Numbered from the stretch's first letter, positions 12,512 to 20,373 are shown. The stretch is DNA of 64,000 nucleotides from Parasedimentitalea psychrophila (GCF_030285785.1 NZ_CP127247.1:2565501-2629500); one strand, 5' to 3'. The notes: a model not told the origin generated them from the letters alone. Translations and numbers: made by a program.

Positions 12512-13726
12512 ATGCCATTGTCCCGTCGTCATTTTCTGGCCCGTTCCGCCGCTATCGGATGCTCGGCCGCCGCCAGCCCGCTGCTGAGCCCGGTCAGTTT
12601 TGCCGCCGCGCCCTGGGACAGTCGGCTGGTTGTGATCATTTTGCGCGGCGGTCTGGATGCATTGGATATGCTGCAGCCTTATGGCGACGTCAATTATGCC
12701 GGGCTAAGGCCGACGCTGGCGGGCGGCCCTGACAACGGCGGTCTGGATCTGGACGGTTTTTATGCGCTGCACCGTGGATTGGCACCGCTGATGCCCCTGT
12801 GGAAACAGCAGGACCTGGGCTTTGTGCAGGCGGTTTCGACCCCGTACCGCAACCGGCGCAGCCATTTTGACGGCCAGGATCTGCTGGAGGCGGGAACGTC
12901 GGGGTTGGGGCAGGGCGGTGATGGCTGGTTGAACCGCATGTTGCAAAACATGGGTGGCGTCGAAAACCGTACCGCATTTGCCATCGGCCAGGGCGAGATG
13001 AAACTGTTGCACGGGGCCGCACGGGTCTCGGACTGGAGCCCGGACGCGGCATTGACCCTAAGCCCCCAAGCCAAGTTGCTGGCTGAGCAGATGATGCAGA
13101 ATGACCCGTTGTTTCACGGCGCCCTGGCCGAGGCGCTGGAGCTGTCGCAAGACGGCTCCATGATGCTGGGGCTGCCCGCGAGTGACGGCCGCATGGAGGA
13201 CATGACCATGCCTGTGCCCACGCGCGGCAAGTCGCATTTGAAAGTTGCTGAATTTGCCGCCGAAATGTTGCGCGGCGACACTAGGGTGGCGGCTTTTTCG
13301 ATCAATGGGTGGGATACACATGCCAATCAGGCAAAGGGGTTAGGGACGGCCTTTCGGCGGCTGTCTGATACGATTTTAGCCCTGCGCGGCGGGGTTGGCG
13401 ATGCGATCTGGGGCAAGACGGCTATACTGGCGATGACTGAATTTGGTCGCACCGTGCGCGAGAACGGCTCTCGGGGCACCGATCACGGAACCGGCGGCGC
13501 CATGCTGCTGGCGGGCGGCGCCATTCGCGGTGGCCGGGTTCATGGGCGCTGGCCGGGATTGGCCGAGGTTGATTTGTTTGACCGCCGCGATCTGATGCCC
13601 ACTGCGGATGTGCGGTCACAGGCGGCCTGGATCCTGCGGGGGCTGATTGGGGTGGACCGGGCGCAGCTGGAACAGGTCGTGTTTCCGGGGCTCGACATGG
13701 GCGATGATCCGGGGTTGTTGTGGTGA
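12512..13726 (+). CDS. DUF1501 family protein with Tat signal
   Basis: A 404-residue protein starting with a twin-arginine signal (SRRHFLARSAAIG, cleavage likely after SFAAA), so it is exported folded. The body has the DUF1501 hallmarks LVVIILRGGLDALDM, RRSHFDGQDLLEAG and TEFGRTVRENGSRGTDHGTG. As I recall, the domain belongs to the alkaline phosphatase/sulfatase-like superfamily, and the conserved Asp/His residues fit metal binding. The substrate is unknown. AGGAGG precedes the start, and it forms a two-gene operon with the DUF1800 gene. Confidence 0.9.
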   Translation: MPLSRRHFLARSAAIGCSAAASPLLSPVSFAAAPWDSRLVVIILRGGLDALDMLQPYGDVNYAGLRPTLAGGPDNGGLDLDGFYALHRGLAPLMPLWKQQDLGFVQAVSTPYRNRRSHFDGQDLLEAGTSGLGQGGDGWLNRMLQNMGGVENRTAFAIGQGEMKLLHGAARVSDWSPDAALTLSPQAKLLAEQMMQNDPLFHGALAEALELSQDGSMMLGLPASDGRMEDMTMPVPTRGKSHLKVAEFAAEMLRGDTRVAAFSINGWDTHANQAKGLGTAFRRLSDTILALRGGVGDAIWGKTAILAMTEFGRTVRENGSRGTDHGTGGAMLLAGGAIRGGRVHGRWPGLAEVDLFDRRDLMPTADVRSQAAWILRGLIGVDRAQLEQVVFPGLDMGDDPGLLW

Positions 13727-13828
13727 CCGAGCATACCGATAAGCCGATCCGCGATGGGGCCACCGAGCCCTGAACATACGACGGTAATACCTGGTTATCG
13801 CCAGAGGTGCAGCCGCCAGAAAACCGGA

Positions 13829-13978
13829 TCAGTTGTCTGATGGCAGGACCAGTAAAGACTCGGACCCATCCGGATCATTCTCAGATCTGTTGCGGCGGAT
13901 TTTATCCGCCGCGTTTCTGGCCCGCCCGTATAGGACAAAAGCCAGGGTGACGCCAACGATCAGTACGGTTTCCAGCAC
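13829..13978 (-). CDS. Small single-pass membrane protein, 49 aa
   Basis: A GTG-started frame begins one base after the response-regulator stop (TGACGTG), so it could be translated by coupling. It encodes 49 residues: a hydrophobic segment (ETVLIVGVTLAFVLYG), then a basic stretch (RARNAADKIRRNRSE) and an acidic polar tail. This is what a one-helix membrane protein with a cytosolic tail looks like. There is no Shine-Dalgarno sequence beyond the coupling, and the family is not known to me. It may be chance, but the composition is very unlike random antisense. Confidence 0.45.
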   Translation of the reverse strand: MLETVLIVGVTLAFVLYGRARNAADKIRRNRSENDPDGSESLLVLPSDN

Positions 13979-13979
13979 G

Positions 13980-14699
13980 TCAGATCGCGAGTTTCTGGTT
14001 CAGGCGCTCCTGAACCAAGCCAGCGATCCGGGCGGCCTCTGAGGTCACCGGACGTCCCGTCGACAGGGCCTGGGCCAAACCGGTAGCGGCCTCTGCCAGC
14101 GAACTGTCGCCAACACTGCGCGCAACCCCGCCGAGAAACTGGGCAACATAGTTCAGCATTTTGTCTTCCTGCGAGACATTCAGCACGTCTGCGACATGTG
14201 CCATGTCATCCTGAAAGGCCAGCAGGTCCGGGTGGATCACCTCATCCGGGAGATCCACTGCGCCCATCGGTTGGCGATCCGCAGGCAGGCGGGTCAGAAT
14301 GGCCTGTTGAAAGACGGCTAGCGAGGTCACTGGTTTTGCCAGAAACCCATCCGCACCAGCAGCCAGTGCCGCATCATGGCCGGTGTCATCCCCCGAGGTG
14401 CCAAGTACGACGCTGACGCGGGGGCTGGCGGTCACCGTTTCTTCGATCAGATCAACACCAGACCCATCGGGCAATCCCAGATCGACAATCAGAACCGAGG
14501 GGCGATAGACCTGCAAATGTCGTCGGGCCGATTTGAGACAATCAGCCCTGCGAATGCGGGCGCCACTGCGCAGGCACAGCAGGCGCATCGCCTCGCAGGC
14601 ATAGCGGCTATCCTCAATAACAAGAATGGTCAGCCCCAATAGGGGGCGCCGGGTGGTGGGTTGGCGGTGTGCGGCGGCAAACAGGTCCGAATCGTCCAT
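13980..14699 (-). CDS. Response regulator, REC domain with unknown output
   Basis: A 239-residue protein. Residues about 22-135 form a receiver domain: LTILVIEDSR (acidic pocket), LIVDLGLPDGSG (phospho-acceptor Asp), GTSGD and FLAKPVT (conserved Lys). The remaining about 95 residues are helical (HPDLLAFQDDMAHVADVL) with no DNA-binding or enzymatic motif recognised, so it may act by protein contact. No histidine kinase is encoded nearby. A small membrane protein frame follows directly. ATG at 14699 has a GGAGCAAGTGTT leader. Confidence 0.85.
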   Translation of the reverse strand: MDDSDLFAAAHRQPTTRRPLLGLTILVIEDSRYACEAMRLLCLRSGARIRRADCLKSARRHLQVYRPSVLIVDLGLPDGSGVDLIEETVTASPRVSVVLGTSGDDTGHDAALAAGADGFLAKPVTSLAVFQQAILTRLPADRQPMGAVDLPDEVIHPDLLAFQDDMAHVADVLNVSQEDKMLNYVAQFLGGVARSVGDSSLAEAATGLAQALSTGRPVTSEAARIAGLVQERLNQKLAI

Positions 14700-14875
14700 A
14701 ACACTTGCTCCTTTCGGCAGACGCCCCGAGGCTATGGAATCGAAGCTAATTCCGGGTTAACGCCGCGAATGGTCCGGCTGGGGTACAATTCGCGGGACTG
14801 GGCGCATTGGCGCCCTTGCCGCGGCCTTTGACAGCCGGCATAAACGCCACAAAAGCCCAGACAGGAGATGTGATG

Positions 14876-15280
14876 ATGATTGGCCGGTTGAACCATGTGG
14901 CGATTGCGGTGCCAGACCTCGAGGCCGCGATGGCACAATATCGTGATACTTTGGGGGCCAGCGTCGGCGCGCCACAGGATGAACCCGACCATGGGGTGAC
15001 TGTGGTGTTCATCGAATTGCCCAATACCAAGATCGAACTGCTCTTTCCCCTGGGGGAGGGCTCGCCGATCACCGGTTTCCTGGAGAAAAACCCCTCCGGT
15101 GGCATCCATCACATCTGCTATGAGGTCGATGACATCTTGGCCGCCCGCGATCATTTGCTGGCCAAGGGCGCCCGGATCCTGGGCTCGGGAGAGCCCAAAA
15201 TTGGCGCCCATGGCAAACCGGTGCTATTCCTGCACCCGAAAGATTTCACCGGCTGCCTGGTGGAACTCGAACAGGTCTGA
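14876..15280 (+). CDS. mce: Methylmalonyl-CoA epimerase
   Basis: A 134-residue protein of the glyoxalase/VOC fold. It starts IGRLNHVAIAVPDLEAA with the first metal His, has GGIHHICYEVDD with the second, and a C-terminal LVELEQV with the metal Glu. It interconverts (R)- and (S)-methylmalonyl-CoA in propionyl-CoA and ethylmalonyl-CoA metabolism. meaB, which protects the mutase of the same route, lies 30 kb away in this window. AGGAG is 8 bases before the ATG at 14876. Another ATG at 14873 is possible. Confidence 0.95.
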   Translation: MIGRLNHVAIAVPDLEAAMAQYRDTLGASVGAPQDEPDHGVTVVFIELPNTKIELLFPLGEGSPITGFLEKNPSGGIHHICYEVDDILAARDHLLAKGARILGSGEPKIGAHGKPVLFLHPKDFTGCLVELEQV

Positions 15281-15316
15281 CGTTAGACAGCTCGAAACTG
15301 AAGAAAGGTGCGCGAC

Positions 15317-15592
15317 ATGGCAATCACTTCTGGACTGGTGCTTTATGCGGTGATCTGGTTCCTGAGTTTTCTGGTGATCATCCCGATCCGACTGGAAACC
15401 CAGGCCGACAAGGGGACCGTGGTGCCCGGCACCCACGCCAGTGCGCCCGAAACCCATTATCTCAAGCAAAAGGCCCTCATCACCACAGCGGTGGCGGCGC
15501 TGCTCTGGGCGCTGATTGTCGGCATCATCCTGTCCGAGGTGATCAGCATCAATGACCTTGACTGGCTGGATGTCTATCCGGACCCTGAATGA
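15317..15592 (+). CDS. DUF1467 family small membrane protein
   Basis: A 91-residue protein with two transmembrane segments (residues about 4-24, VLYAVIWFLSFLVIIPIRL, and about 55-75, TTAVAALLWALIVGIILSEV) joined by a polar loop. This is the DUF1467 pattern common in alphaproteobacteria. It sits 36 bases after mce on the same strand, an arrangement often seen in Rhodobacteraceae. The function is unknown. ATG at 15317 has AAAGG upstream. A GTG three codons earlier is less likely. Confidence 0.85.
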   Translation: MAITSGLVLYAVIWFLSFLVIIPIRLETQADKGTVVPGTHASAPETHYLKQKALITTAVAALLWALIVGIILSEVISINDLDWLDVYPDPE

Positions 15593-15638
15593 TCCTGCAG
15601 GTCTTTGCGGCGCTATTGCTGTGAAGGCGAAATCAGGG

Positions 15639-16331
15639 TCAGCCTCGCCTCTGTAGCGCGTGAAAGATATGGGTGAAGGTGGCGGCGCCCAGGATCGGGA
15701 TCACCAGGTTGAGCAGCGGGATCGACAGCGGCATTGCCATCAGCGTGCCCGCCAGCCAAATGGAGCCCAGATGTTTGCGGCGCAGCTTTTTGGCCTCAGG
15801 CAGGCCAATGCGACGGGCCGCGGCAAGGGTGAAATATTCCCGCCCCAGCAGAAATCCATTGAGCCCCCAGAAAATGAACGGTGCCGCCGGTGGCATCAGG
15901 CCATAGAGGATCAGCGCCAGAACATTGGCGGTGATCAACAGGCCCAGGAAATTCACCGTGTCCTTCAGCGCCGCCCAAAACGGTGTTTTGCCCACCGCAG
16001 GCAAATAGGGGAAATGCTTGTCCTCAACCGCCTGCGCCACCTCATCCAGAAACATCGAGGTGATCGCCGAGGCAACCGGAACCATCAGAAACATTGACAG
16101 GATCAGCATGAAAATCAGCGACCCGATCGACAGCAGATCATCCAGCCAACGCACGTCTCCAAGCACCGGAACCGTTGCGTCCGGGCCAACAAACCACTGG
16201 ATCAGCACCAGAAACCCGGCATAGGCCGCGATCAGTAACGCTAGGGTCAGGCCAACGCCCAGGGTCAAAACCCGGCGGAACCTTGGATCACCTGCCTGCG
16301 CAACGGCCTTGAAAAAGGACTCAAAAATCAT
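15639..16331 (-). CDS. EI24/CysZ-family membrane protein
   Basis: A 230-residue integral membrane protein. It has hydrophobic segments near residues 23-48, 70-95, 125-150 and 200-222, and the family-typical block VASAITSMFLDEVAQAVEDKHFP in the first half. CysZ proteins are linked to sulfate uptake in enterobacteria, but most members in this group are unproven as sulfate channels. It overlaps the nitroreductase gene by 4 bases (ATGA), so the two form an operon. No cysteine-biosynthesis genes are nearby. Confidence 0.8.
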   Translation of the reverse strand: MIFESFFKAVAQAGDPRFRRVLTLGVGLTLALLIAAYAGFLVLIQWFVGPDATVPVLGDVRWLDDLLSIGSLIFMLILSMFLMVPVASAITSMFLDEVAQAVEDKHFPYLPAVGKTPFWAALKDTVNFLGLLITANVLALILYGLMPPAAPFIFWGLNGFLLGREYFTLAAARRIGLPEAKKLRRKHLGSIWLAGTLMAMPLSIPLLNLVIPILGAATFTHIFHALQRRG

Positions 16332-16906
16332 TCGCTTACCCAGGTTGTGAGGCTGGCAAGATCGGGCCGCGGCCGTTCGGGCGGCTGGGCGCTCTCGGTG
16401 GCGATATGGATCAGCCCGGCAATGCGTTCATTACCCGCCAGCCCCAATCCTTCACGGCAGAACTCCGCATCATGGCTGGCCCAGCCCGACAACCAGTTGG
16501 CGCCCCAACCGGCTGCGAGGGCGGCGTTCAACAGGCTCAGGCAGACGGCACCCGCCGAATAGGTCTGCTCGATGGGTGGAACCTTCTCGCTCGGGGTCTG
16601 CACCTCAACAACGACGACGGCCAGATGGCCCAGTTCAAACTGGCTGCGGCCCTTGGCGATATCCGCCGGAGCTTTGCCCAGCCGCTCTCCGGCCTGCGAG
16701 GTCAGATCCGCCAGTCGCGCCATTGCGCCGCGTTCCACCACGATAAACCGCCAGGGTTCCAGCTTGCCATGATCCGGGCAGCGCGCCGCCGCCGTCAGCA
16801 GCTGCGCCAGTTCCGCCCGGGTCGGGGCCGGCGCTACCAGCGTCTTGGCGGGGCGCGACCGCCGGTTAAGCAAAAAATTCAGCGCGGCAGAGTTCTGTCG
16901 GGGCAT
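16328..16906 (-). CDS. Nitroreductase family protein (YdjA-like)
   Basis: A 192-residue FMN-dependent nitroreductase-fold protein. The N-terminal NFLLNRRSRPAK carries the FMN phosphate-binding arginines, AAARCPDHGKLEPWRFIVV is the family core, and the GWGANWLSGW block completes the FMN site. It resembles the small YdjA/TdcF-type nitroreductases. The substrate is unknown. ATG at 16906 was chosen with AAGG about 8 bases upstream. The frame extends 49 codons further, but that part is not family-like and crosses a repeat copy. Confidence 0.85.
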   Translation of the reverse strand: MPRQNSAALNFLLNRRSRPAKTLVAPAPTRAELAQLLTAAARCPDHGKLEPWRFIVVERGAMARLADLTSQAGERLGKAPADIAKGRSQFELGHLAVVVVEVQTPSEKVPPIEQTYSAGAVCLSLLNAALAAGWGANWLSGWASHDAEFCREGLGLAGNERIAGLIHIATESAQPPERPRPDLASLTTWVSE

Positions 16907-17012
16907 ATGTAAAGCCTTTTTACATTCTATCTCTCCCATTTCGGCAGACCGGGCGGGAAATTCAAGGCAAAAAGCAAAATCACCTCGGCGTTTTTGAGGA
17001 TCCGCTTCATCT

Positions 17013-17043
17013 GGCTGAAAATATCTCCGCCGGAGGCCTGAAA
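17013..17043 (-). repeat. Dispersed intergenic repeat, family A, copy 2 (variant head)
   Basis: Reading the minus strand, a CTCCGGCGGAG palindrome is followed by ATATTTTCAGCCAGATGAAG. The tail matches the copies at 26100 and 36967, and the head matches the copy at 46491. Confidence 0.65.
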
Positions 17044-17083
17044 ACCATGGCAATCCCTCTCAGTGCAGGGCAACACTGATTTT

Positions 17084-17371
17084 ATGGCAAAGCCAAAACG
17101 CAAAAACCTGCCGGACCTTGGACACCTGGCCCAGACCGGGGCGGAAATTGCGGTGCGGGTTACCCCCAAAGCGGCGCGCAATGCTATTGAACTGCGGGAT
17201 GGACAGCTGCGGGTCTCGGTGACCGTGGTGCCCGAGAATGGCAAGGCCAACGGGGCTGTCCAAGGGCTATTGTCCACCGCGATGGGGGTGGCGCCTTCTC
17301 AGCTGCAGCTGAAACGCGGCCACAGCGCCCGCGAGAAACTGTTTATCTATTCGGGCCCGTCGCGCAGCTGA
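17084..17371 (+). CDS. DUF167 (YggU) family protein
   Basis: A 95-residue protein with the DUF167 core: IAVRVTPKAARNAI, then LRVSVTVVPENGKANGAV and LKRGHSAREKLF at the C-terminus. These small proteins are widespread and of unknown function. ATG at 17084 starts MAKPKRK. A GTG seven codons earlier is possible, and neither has a good ribosome-binding site. The 3' end overlaps the convergent small gene by 25 bases. Confidence 0.85.
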   Translation: MAKPKRKNLPDLGHLAQTGAEIAVRVTPKAARNAIELRDGQLRVSVTVVPENGKANGAVQGLLSTAMGVAPSQLQLKRGHSAREKLFIYSGPSRS

Positions 17372-17586
17372 TACACCCCTTCAGGCAGGTCCAGCGCCAC
17401 CGACAGATCGCGCAGTTGGTCCTGCGAAAGGGTGATGAGATGCACCCGGTCAGTGCGTGGATCATATTGCTCAATGGTGACGCATTCGGCAAAGGAGTTG
17501 ATGGTGACATCTTCCTGCAAAGGCGCTTCGCCTTCATCCAGAAGGGTGATCACCGTGGCGTCAAACTCATGTTCGATGGTAAACAT
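17347..17586 (-). CDS. Conserved small acidic protein, unknown
   Basis: A 79-residue acidic protein from ATG at 17586, starting FTIEHEFDATVITLLDEG. It looks like a compact alpha/beta protein with alternating strands and a LSQDQLRDLSVALDLPEGVYQL C-terminus. I do not know a function. The frame extends 38 codons upstream but is less protein-like there. It overlaps the DUF167 gene tail to tail by 25 bases. Confidence 0.6.
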   Translation of the reverse strand: MFTIEHEFDATVITLLDEGEAPLQEDVTINSFAECVTIEQYDPRTDRVHLITLSQDQLRDLSVALDLPEGVYQLRDGPE

Positions 17587-17736
17587 GAGATCAGCTTGCC
17601 CCGGGACTGCCGCGCTGGCAAGGCTTTGCAACATCCCGGTATCTTTTGCCCGATACCAAGGGCGGGGCGACGCTGGGCAATTGATCCCAAAGCAAAACAT
17701 CCTCTAGTATGGAGCAAAGTGATCCGGGGGAGTGTC

Positions 17737-18450
17737 ATGCACCGTTTTCTGCTAGTGTTGGTCTTGTCCCTTGCCGGGTGCGAGATCTACGTACCGCCAG
17801 TTGCGGGTCCGGGTGTCGGCGTGCCGCAAGCCCGGACAAAGGGCCTGGCCGGTGGCACGGCCAGCGCGGCCTTTGGGCCCGTAGCCCGGTCCGTCGAACC
17901 GGTGGCCGAGCGCGAATGTCGATCCCGAACGCAGGCGCGGAACTGCAATTTTCTGATCCGCATCGACCCGGACCCCAAAGCCCCCGCAAATGCCTATCAA
18001 AGCCTGGACCGCTCAGGGCGTCCGGTGATCACCTTTACCCGCAAGATGCTTGCAGAGCTTGCCAACCCGGATGAACTGGCCTTTGTGATGTCGCATGAGG
18101 CGGCCCATCACATCCGGGGTCACCTGGCCCGGCAGGAACAAAACGCCATTTCCGGCGCCATCATTTTTGCCGGACTGGCGACCATGGCGGGCGCCAGCGC
18201 CAGTGATATCGTTGATGCGCAGGACCTGGGCGCCATGGTGGGCGCCCGCAGCTACTCGAAGGATTTCGAACTAGAGGCCGATCAGCTGGGGACCATTATC
18301 ACCCACCAGGCAGGATTTCGCCCCAGCGTCGGGGTGATGTTCTTTGCTCGCTTGCCTGACCCCGGCGACAGATTTCTGGGCTCCCACCCGGCCAACCACG
18401 ACCGGGTAAAAATCGTGCAGCAGACCATTCACCGATACAATCTGAACTGA
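17737..18450 (+). CDS. M48-family metalloprotease, lipoprotein
   Basis: A 237-residue protein with a lipoprotein signal ending in LSLAGC (Cys15), so it is anchored to a membrane from the periplasmic side. The zinc motif is SHEAAHHIRGH (HEXXH), and the third ligand Glu lies in FELEADQLG. This is the M48 peptidase pattern of BepA/LoiP-type proteases, which take part in outer-membrane quality control. GGGGGAG precedes the ATG at 17737. Four bases separate it from the IMPACT-family gene, so the two are probably co-transcribed. Confidence 0.9.
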   Translation: MHRFLLVLVLSLAGCEIYVPPVAGPGVGVPQARTKGLAGGTASAAFGPVARSVEPVAERECRSRTQARNCNFLIRIDPDPKAPANAYQSLDRSGRPVITFTRKMLAELANPDELAFVMSHEAAHHIRGHLARQEQNAISGAIIFAGLATMAGASASDIVDAQDLGAMVGARSYSKDFELEADQLGTIITHQAGFRPSVGVMFFARLPDPGDRFLGSHPANHDRVKIVQQTIHRYNLN

Positions 18451-18453
18451 CCC

Positions 18454-18879
18454 ATGCCCCAATCTTCCCTCGCCAAACCACAACTTGTTCAGCTGGGTGT
18501 AATCCTGACCGATCGCGGCTCGCGTTATGCGGTCTCCGGTGCGCCGGTGACAACACGGGATGAGATCAACGCAGTCCTGAAGGATCTGAAACGGGACCGC
18601 TCATACGCCAAGGCCACCCACAACACCTGGGGGGCGCTGCTGCCCACTGGCGGGCTCAAGGCGGATGACGGCGAAAGCGGCGCCGGCATGGTGATCCTGC
18701 GGATGCTGGAGCGGGCTGAGCTGCAAAGCCACGTTATTATCGTCACCCGATGGTATGGTGGCAAGAAACTGGGCGGCGACAGGTTTCGGCGGGTGCAGGA
18801 GGCTGTCCGCGCCTATTTGGAGGATCACAGTCACAGTCACAGTCACAGTCACAGTCACAGTCAGAGGCAGGAGGGGTAA
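18454..18879 (+). CDS. IMPACT/YigZ-family protein with His-Ser repeat tail
   Basis: A 141-residue protein of the UPF0029 (IMPACT N-terminal) type, recognised by SYAKATHNTWG, ADDGESGAGM and TRWYGGKKLGGDRF. E. coli YigZ is about 200 residues and has a second domain that is absent here. The core is followed by DHSHSHSHSHSHSQRQEG, encoded by six perfect CACAGT repeats. Slippage in this tract would change the tail in steps of two residues without breaking the frame. The function of the family in bacteria is unclear. Confidence 0.8.
   Translation: MPQSSLAKPQLVQLGVILTDRGSRYAVSGAPVTTRDEINAVLKDLKRDRSYAKATHNTWGALLPTGGLKADDGESGAGMVILRMLERAELQSHVIIVTRWYGGKKLGGDRFRRVQEAVRAYLEDHSHSHSHSHSHSQRQEG
18826..18861 (+). 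repeat. Hexanucleotide microsatellite (CACAGT)6
   Basis: Six perfect tandem copies of CACAGT near the 3' end of the IMPACT-family gene, coding for His-Ser dipeptides. Confidence 0.95.
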
Positions 18880-18892
18880 CCTGCTAAAAAGC

Positions 18893-18906
18893 TTGACCTA
18901 CATCAA
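18893..18906 (+). promoter_or_regulatory. FNR/FnrL-type binding site
   Basis: TTGAC-CTAC-ATCAA matches the FNR-family consensus TTGAT-N4-ATCAA with one difference. TTGAC in the left half is accepted by FnrL of Rhodobacter relatives. It lies just after the IMPACT-family stop codon, 337 bases before the DUF6455-like gene, and suggests oxygen-controlled transcription to the right. Confidence 0.6.
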
Positions 18907-18965
18907 AGTGAGTTTGGTTTAAGCTGTTTACCTGCACCGGCATCTCAACGGATCGGGAGGCCGCC

Positions 18966-19073
18966 TTGATAGCCATTGTGAGCCACAACTGCCGCGCGGC
19001 CGCCGGACCGGATGAGCTGTGCTGTGAACCCGACACCGGTTCCGGTTTTCACGACTGGATTGATCGACCGTGA
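18966..19073 (+). CDS. Possible 35-aa protein downstream of the FNR box
   Basis: A TTG start with GGGAGG 5 bases upstream opens 35 codons (IAIVSHNCRAAAGPDE... ends WIDRP). It has three cysteines. The ribosome-binding site is the best in this leader, and the position 60 bases after the FNR box fits a transcribed region. The sequence is not recognised, and the evidence is only the start context. Confidence 0.2.
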   Translation: MIAIVSHNCRAAAGPDELCCEPDTGSGFHDWIDRP

Positions 19074-19243
19074 CGTTTGGATGGCGACGGGCGCAAGCTG
19101 CCGGTCCTGCGCCCCTGCGACGTCTCTGCGCCCTGCAGGGTCTCAGGGGCATGAAATGATCAATTGCCCAGCCCATGGGGTAAAACACAGAGCCGCTCAT
19201 GAGGCTCATGACGCTCAGAAAAGAATGAAAATGGACCAAACTT

Positions 19244-19519
19244 ATGAAAGACTGGGCAACCCAACCTGCGCCGACAGGGGATATCTACCGGCACCTGTGG
19301 TTGTTGAAAACAATGGCGAACGCAGTAGGCGTGGATCTGACACAGGCGATGGCTGAAGGTACCCTAGGGGTGGCCGAGTACAGCCAGATGGTGACTGGAT
19401 GTCGCTTTGGCGGATGTGACAAAGCCTGTGTTCTCTGGCAGGCAAAGAACCAGGGCCAAGCCAACAGCCCGCCAGACCTATGCGCCAACAAAGAGGCCCT
19501 GGAGCGGCTGAAGCCCTAG
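19244..19519 (+). CDS. Small DUF6455-like protein with Cys motif
   Basis: A 91-residue protein: the N-terminal half is helical (YRHLWLLKTMANAVGVDL), followed by a Cys-rich block MVTGCRFGGCDKACVLW. The pattern recalls the DUF6455 family of Rhodobacteraceae from memory. The three cysteines could hold a metal or a redox site. The upstream FNR-type box suggests a role under low oxygen. The ribosome-binding site is weak. Confidence 0.65.
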   Translation: MKDWATQPAPTGDIYRHLWLLKTMANAVGVDLTQAMAEGTLGVAEYSQMVTGCRFGGCDKACVLWQAKNQGQANSPPDLCANKEALERLKP

Positions 19520-19711
19520 CAACGGATGCCTCGGCGCCTCTGTGCGCCGTTTGCGAAGATCTGCTGCGTCATGGACCGGAGATCCCAGAGCCCTAGACTG
19601 GCGCGTCTTTGTTCAGGCCCAATACCGGCCAGACATGCTCTGCGTCCCCTATGCCGCCCAAATTCTCCCGCCCCCGCGCCAGACATTGGCTGCGCCAATC
19701 CCCGTTGCGGC

Positions 19712-19748
19712 GTTGGGCCCGGCGCCGCGCAGCGGCGCTTGGCCCAAC
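19712..19748. repeat. Strong inverted repeat in intergenic region
   Basis: GTTGGGCC and GGCCCAAC arms enclose a second near-complementary pair (GGCGCCGC/GCGGCGCT). Together they form a long GC hairpin between the DUF6455-like and CDGSH genes, which converge. There is no T run, so a terminator role is only possible. Confidence 0.6.
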
Positions 19749-19801
19749 CGCTGGAGGCATCTTGGATGCCCGACAGCGGGCGGGAGATATTGGTTCAGGG
19801 A

Positions 19802-20044
19802 TCAGAGCTTGCTGTGGCTGCCGTCGCAAAGTGGTGCCTTGGTTGAGTGTTTGCAGCCGCAGAAGAACAGTTTTTTGGTGGCCTGCGCGGTGTATTTGAC
19901 TGGCTCAAAGGGACTTCCCTTGTGAGAGCCATCGCAGAACGGCTGCTTGCTGGATTTGCCACAGGCACACCAGAAATAGCTCTTTCCCTCGGTCACCTCG
20001 ACAGGGAAGGGGGCTTTCTGGGCGATATTGGGGGCGTCGGACAT
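19802..20044 (-). CDS. Double CDGSH iron-sulfur protein
   Basis: An 80-residue protein with two CDGSH-type motifs: CACGKSSKQPFCDGSH and CGCKHSTKAPLCDGSH. Each supplies three Cys and one His for a [2Fe-2S] cluster of the mitoNEET type. Bacterial tandem versions are thought to act in redox or iron-sulfur handling in the cytosol, with partners unknown. ATG at 20044 has GGGAGA about 9 bases upstream. The frame extends further upstream without family similarity. Confidence 0.9.
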   Translation of the reverse strand: MSDAPNIAQKAPFPVEVTEGKSYFWCACGKSSKQPFCDGSHKGSPFEPVKYTAQATKKLFFCGCKHSTKAPLCDGSHSKL

Positions 20045-20312
20045 GGCTTGGGGTCTCCCTGGCTGGTTTGGTTGGGTTGATTTAGCCTTGCGGTGCGGGG
20101 CCGGTACGTCAAGCCGGGTGTTTTGGTTTTCGTCGCCCTCGGCGGCAGGGGGGCTGCACCGGCAGTGCCTGCGCGGTGGCAATGTTTGAAACCGGGGAGC
20201 GCATCCGGGCGGTAGGGATAACAGCGTTGGCAGTTGTGTTGATTGGGCAGTGGAGCCGCGGGGGATGGTTCTGGGAAGGAAAATTAACTAACAATCCAAA
20301 TCTTCGATTTGG
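20045..20312. other. Intergenic region without recognised gene
   Basis: Promoter region of the CDGSH gene on one side. On the other is an AT-rich patch (20280-20312) next to the family B repeat. Nothing else was recognised. Confidence 0.4.
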
Positions 20313-20373
20313 TCAGCGCCCGACCCTCCCCACGGGAGGGCGCTTTGCACCCACCCAGGGTCAGGCGCTGGGG
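20313..20373 (-). repeat. Dispersed hairpin repeat, family B, copy 1
   Basis: On the minus strand it reads CAGCGCCTGACCCTGGGTGG, then GCAAAGCGCCCTCCC, GGGGAGGGTCGGGCGCTG. The same blocks in the same order occur at 22552, 50045 and (partly) 53699. It overlaps the last codons of the downstream low-GC gene. Confidence 0.7.

Larger units (their letters stand above)
18880..19243. other. Long leader region before the DUF6455-like gene
   Basis: About 360 bases with an FNR-type box at its start (18893-18906) and a possible 35-codon frame (18966-19073). The rest is GC-rich and shows no convincing gene. Frames such as 19012-19356 have no ribosome-binding site and an unnatural composition. Confidence 0.4.

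Noticed and set aside
19012-19356. 114-codon frame on the plus strand
   Set aside because: It overlaps the start of the DUF6455-like gene in another frame and has no good start.
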